A DNA stretch of 5,943 nucleotides from DATMNI01 sp035570275 (GTDB lineage: Bacteria > Acidobacteriota > Terriglobia > Bryobacterales > Bryobacteraceae), in the NCBI GenBank assembly GCA_035570275.1, contig DATMNI010000303.1, forward strand, positions 1-5,943, given 5' to 3'. A program made the position numbers and the translations under genes. This document shows, piece by piece, positions 5,776 through 5,943 of this stretch (positions are counted from its first letter, which is position 1; each line of letters starts with the position of its first letter). Below the pieces are notes generated by a model. It did no database searches and had not been told where the DNA came from. It saw nothing but the letters and a program-made list of their open reading frames with translations.

Positions 5776-5802
5776 TTCCACCTACAAATTTGACGCACAC
5801 CC
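5776..5802 (-). repeat. Right terminal inverted repeat of the IS
   Basis: Its reverse complement equals the left repeat at 26 of 27 positions. It starts 11 bases after the transposase stop, the usual compact arrangement. Confidence 0.92.
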
Positions 5803-5937
5803 CAGACTTCTCCCTGCACTTTTCACATAAGTTACAAGCGCCACGACGGTCCATCCGACGATCAGCGCGACGACGTGCCTGACTCGATCGTTGGCGCCTT
5901 CGGCGCGTTGGGCCCACGCATCAGCGGGACCAGACAT
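5782..5937 (-). pseudogene. 5' part of an interrupted small membrane-protein gene
   Basis: On the minus strand the frame from ATG 5937 reads MSGPADAWAQRAEGAND, then a hydrophobic segment (HVVALIVGWTVVALVTYV, a likely membrane helix), then KSAGRSL. It then runs into the IS, where TAG in the right terminal repeat (5784-5782) ends it at 51 residues. The frame is open to the window edge (AAA TGG before ATG), so the start could be further upstream, and no ribosome binding site can be judged. Joined with 3886-3951 it gives 63 residues from this ATG. I do not recognise the family. It has a short acidic/basic soluble head, one helix and a short basic tail; it could also be the C-terminal end of a larger membrane protein. 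Confidence 0.5.
5803..5811. repeat. Target site duplication, right copy (cagacttct)
   Basis: It is identical to 3943-3951 and directly abuts the right terminal repeat. In the interrupted minus-strand gene it encodes Arg-Ser-Leu. Confidence 0.9.
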
Positions 5938-5943
5938 CCATTT

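Larger units (their letters stand above)
3952..5802 (+). mobile_element. ISKra4-family-like insertion sequence, 1851 bp, complete ends, decayed transposase
   Basis: The element is bounded by 27-bp inverted repeats with one mismatch and by a perfect 9-bp direct repeat. It contains one transposase region on the + strand. The protein shows the ISKra4-type layout: an N-terminal Cys-containing domain (YRKCGRSNCACA), a middle YYHCPVC zinc-ribbon-like part, FSPGVRRMMARV, then the DDE core AIDGTG, VLGDGG and GSGVVEAGCK. The size fits that family. Restoring the frame would take two frame corrections and one stop reversal over about 570 codons. With both ends intact, it could still be moved by a related transposase acting in trans. 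It lies in a minus-strand ORF downstream of the esterase operon, with its transposase pointing opposite to that ORF. Confidence 0.92.

Noticed and set aside
3936..5826. GTGAAAA / TTTTCAC inverted match just outside the target duplications, as ends of an outer element
   Set aside because: It is only 7 bp, and the same bases are explained as codons of the reconstructed minus-strand gene; no further similarity extends it.
5642..5917. Minus-strand frame of 91 codons across the right IS end
   Set aside because: It is Arg-rich, crosses the IS boundary and conflicts with the better-supported frame from 5937; no motif.

Overview
The window is GC-rich bacterial DNA. It carries a run of secreted or predicted alpha/beta-hydrolases on the + strand, followed by a complete but decayed insertion sequence. 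The esterase subfamilies, the glycine-rich loops and the GC-rich codon use suggest an Acidobacteriota (Solibacter/Bryobacter-like) genome. That is an inference from protein style, and no marker gene is present to prove it.

Region 1 (1-861) is the 3' part of a dienelactone-hydrolase-family gene with a partial internal duplication. A segment carrying the nucleophile motif GFCYGG occurs twice, exactly 483 bp (161 codons) apart and in frame. The reading frame is open to the left edge, so the true start lies outside. Region 2 (983-3875) looks like a tightly packed operon. It holds a secreted Fes/CE1-like esterase (983-2167), a 28-codon remnant that looks like a deleted sister esterase with signal peptide joined to C-terminus (2177-2263), and a secreted type-B carboxylesterase with a readable Ser215/Glu328/His442 triad (2274-3875). 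Gaps within this unit are about 10 bp and each start has its own ribosome binding site.

Region 3 (3952-5802) is an 1851-bp ISKra4-like insertion sequence. It has 27-bp terminal inverted repeats (one mismatch) and a perfect 9-bp target duplication, cagacttct. A promoter-like pair, a 5' UTR stem-loop and an AGGAGG ribosome binding site precede the transposase start. The transposase reading frame is split at an A8 run, broken again by a frameshift near 4770, and interrupted by an in-frame TAA at 5252. The DDE residues are all still encoded (Asp at 5015, Asp at 5279, Glu at 5615). The A8 shift could be programmed; the other two lesions look like decay.

Removing the IS and one target copy joins the two flanks into a single minus-strand open frame (5937 to 5943-side start, stop at 3886). 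It encodes a small protein of at least 63 residues with one predicted membrane helix, and it ends 10 bp from the convergent carboxylesterase stop. The IS therefore appears to have interrupted a previously intact gene. I see no CRISPR array, RNA gene or defence system. The most notable signals are three rearrangement scars: the duplicated hydrolase segment, the signal-peptide remnant and the reconstructable IS target gene.
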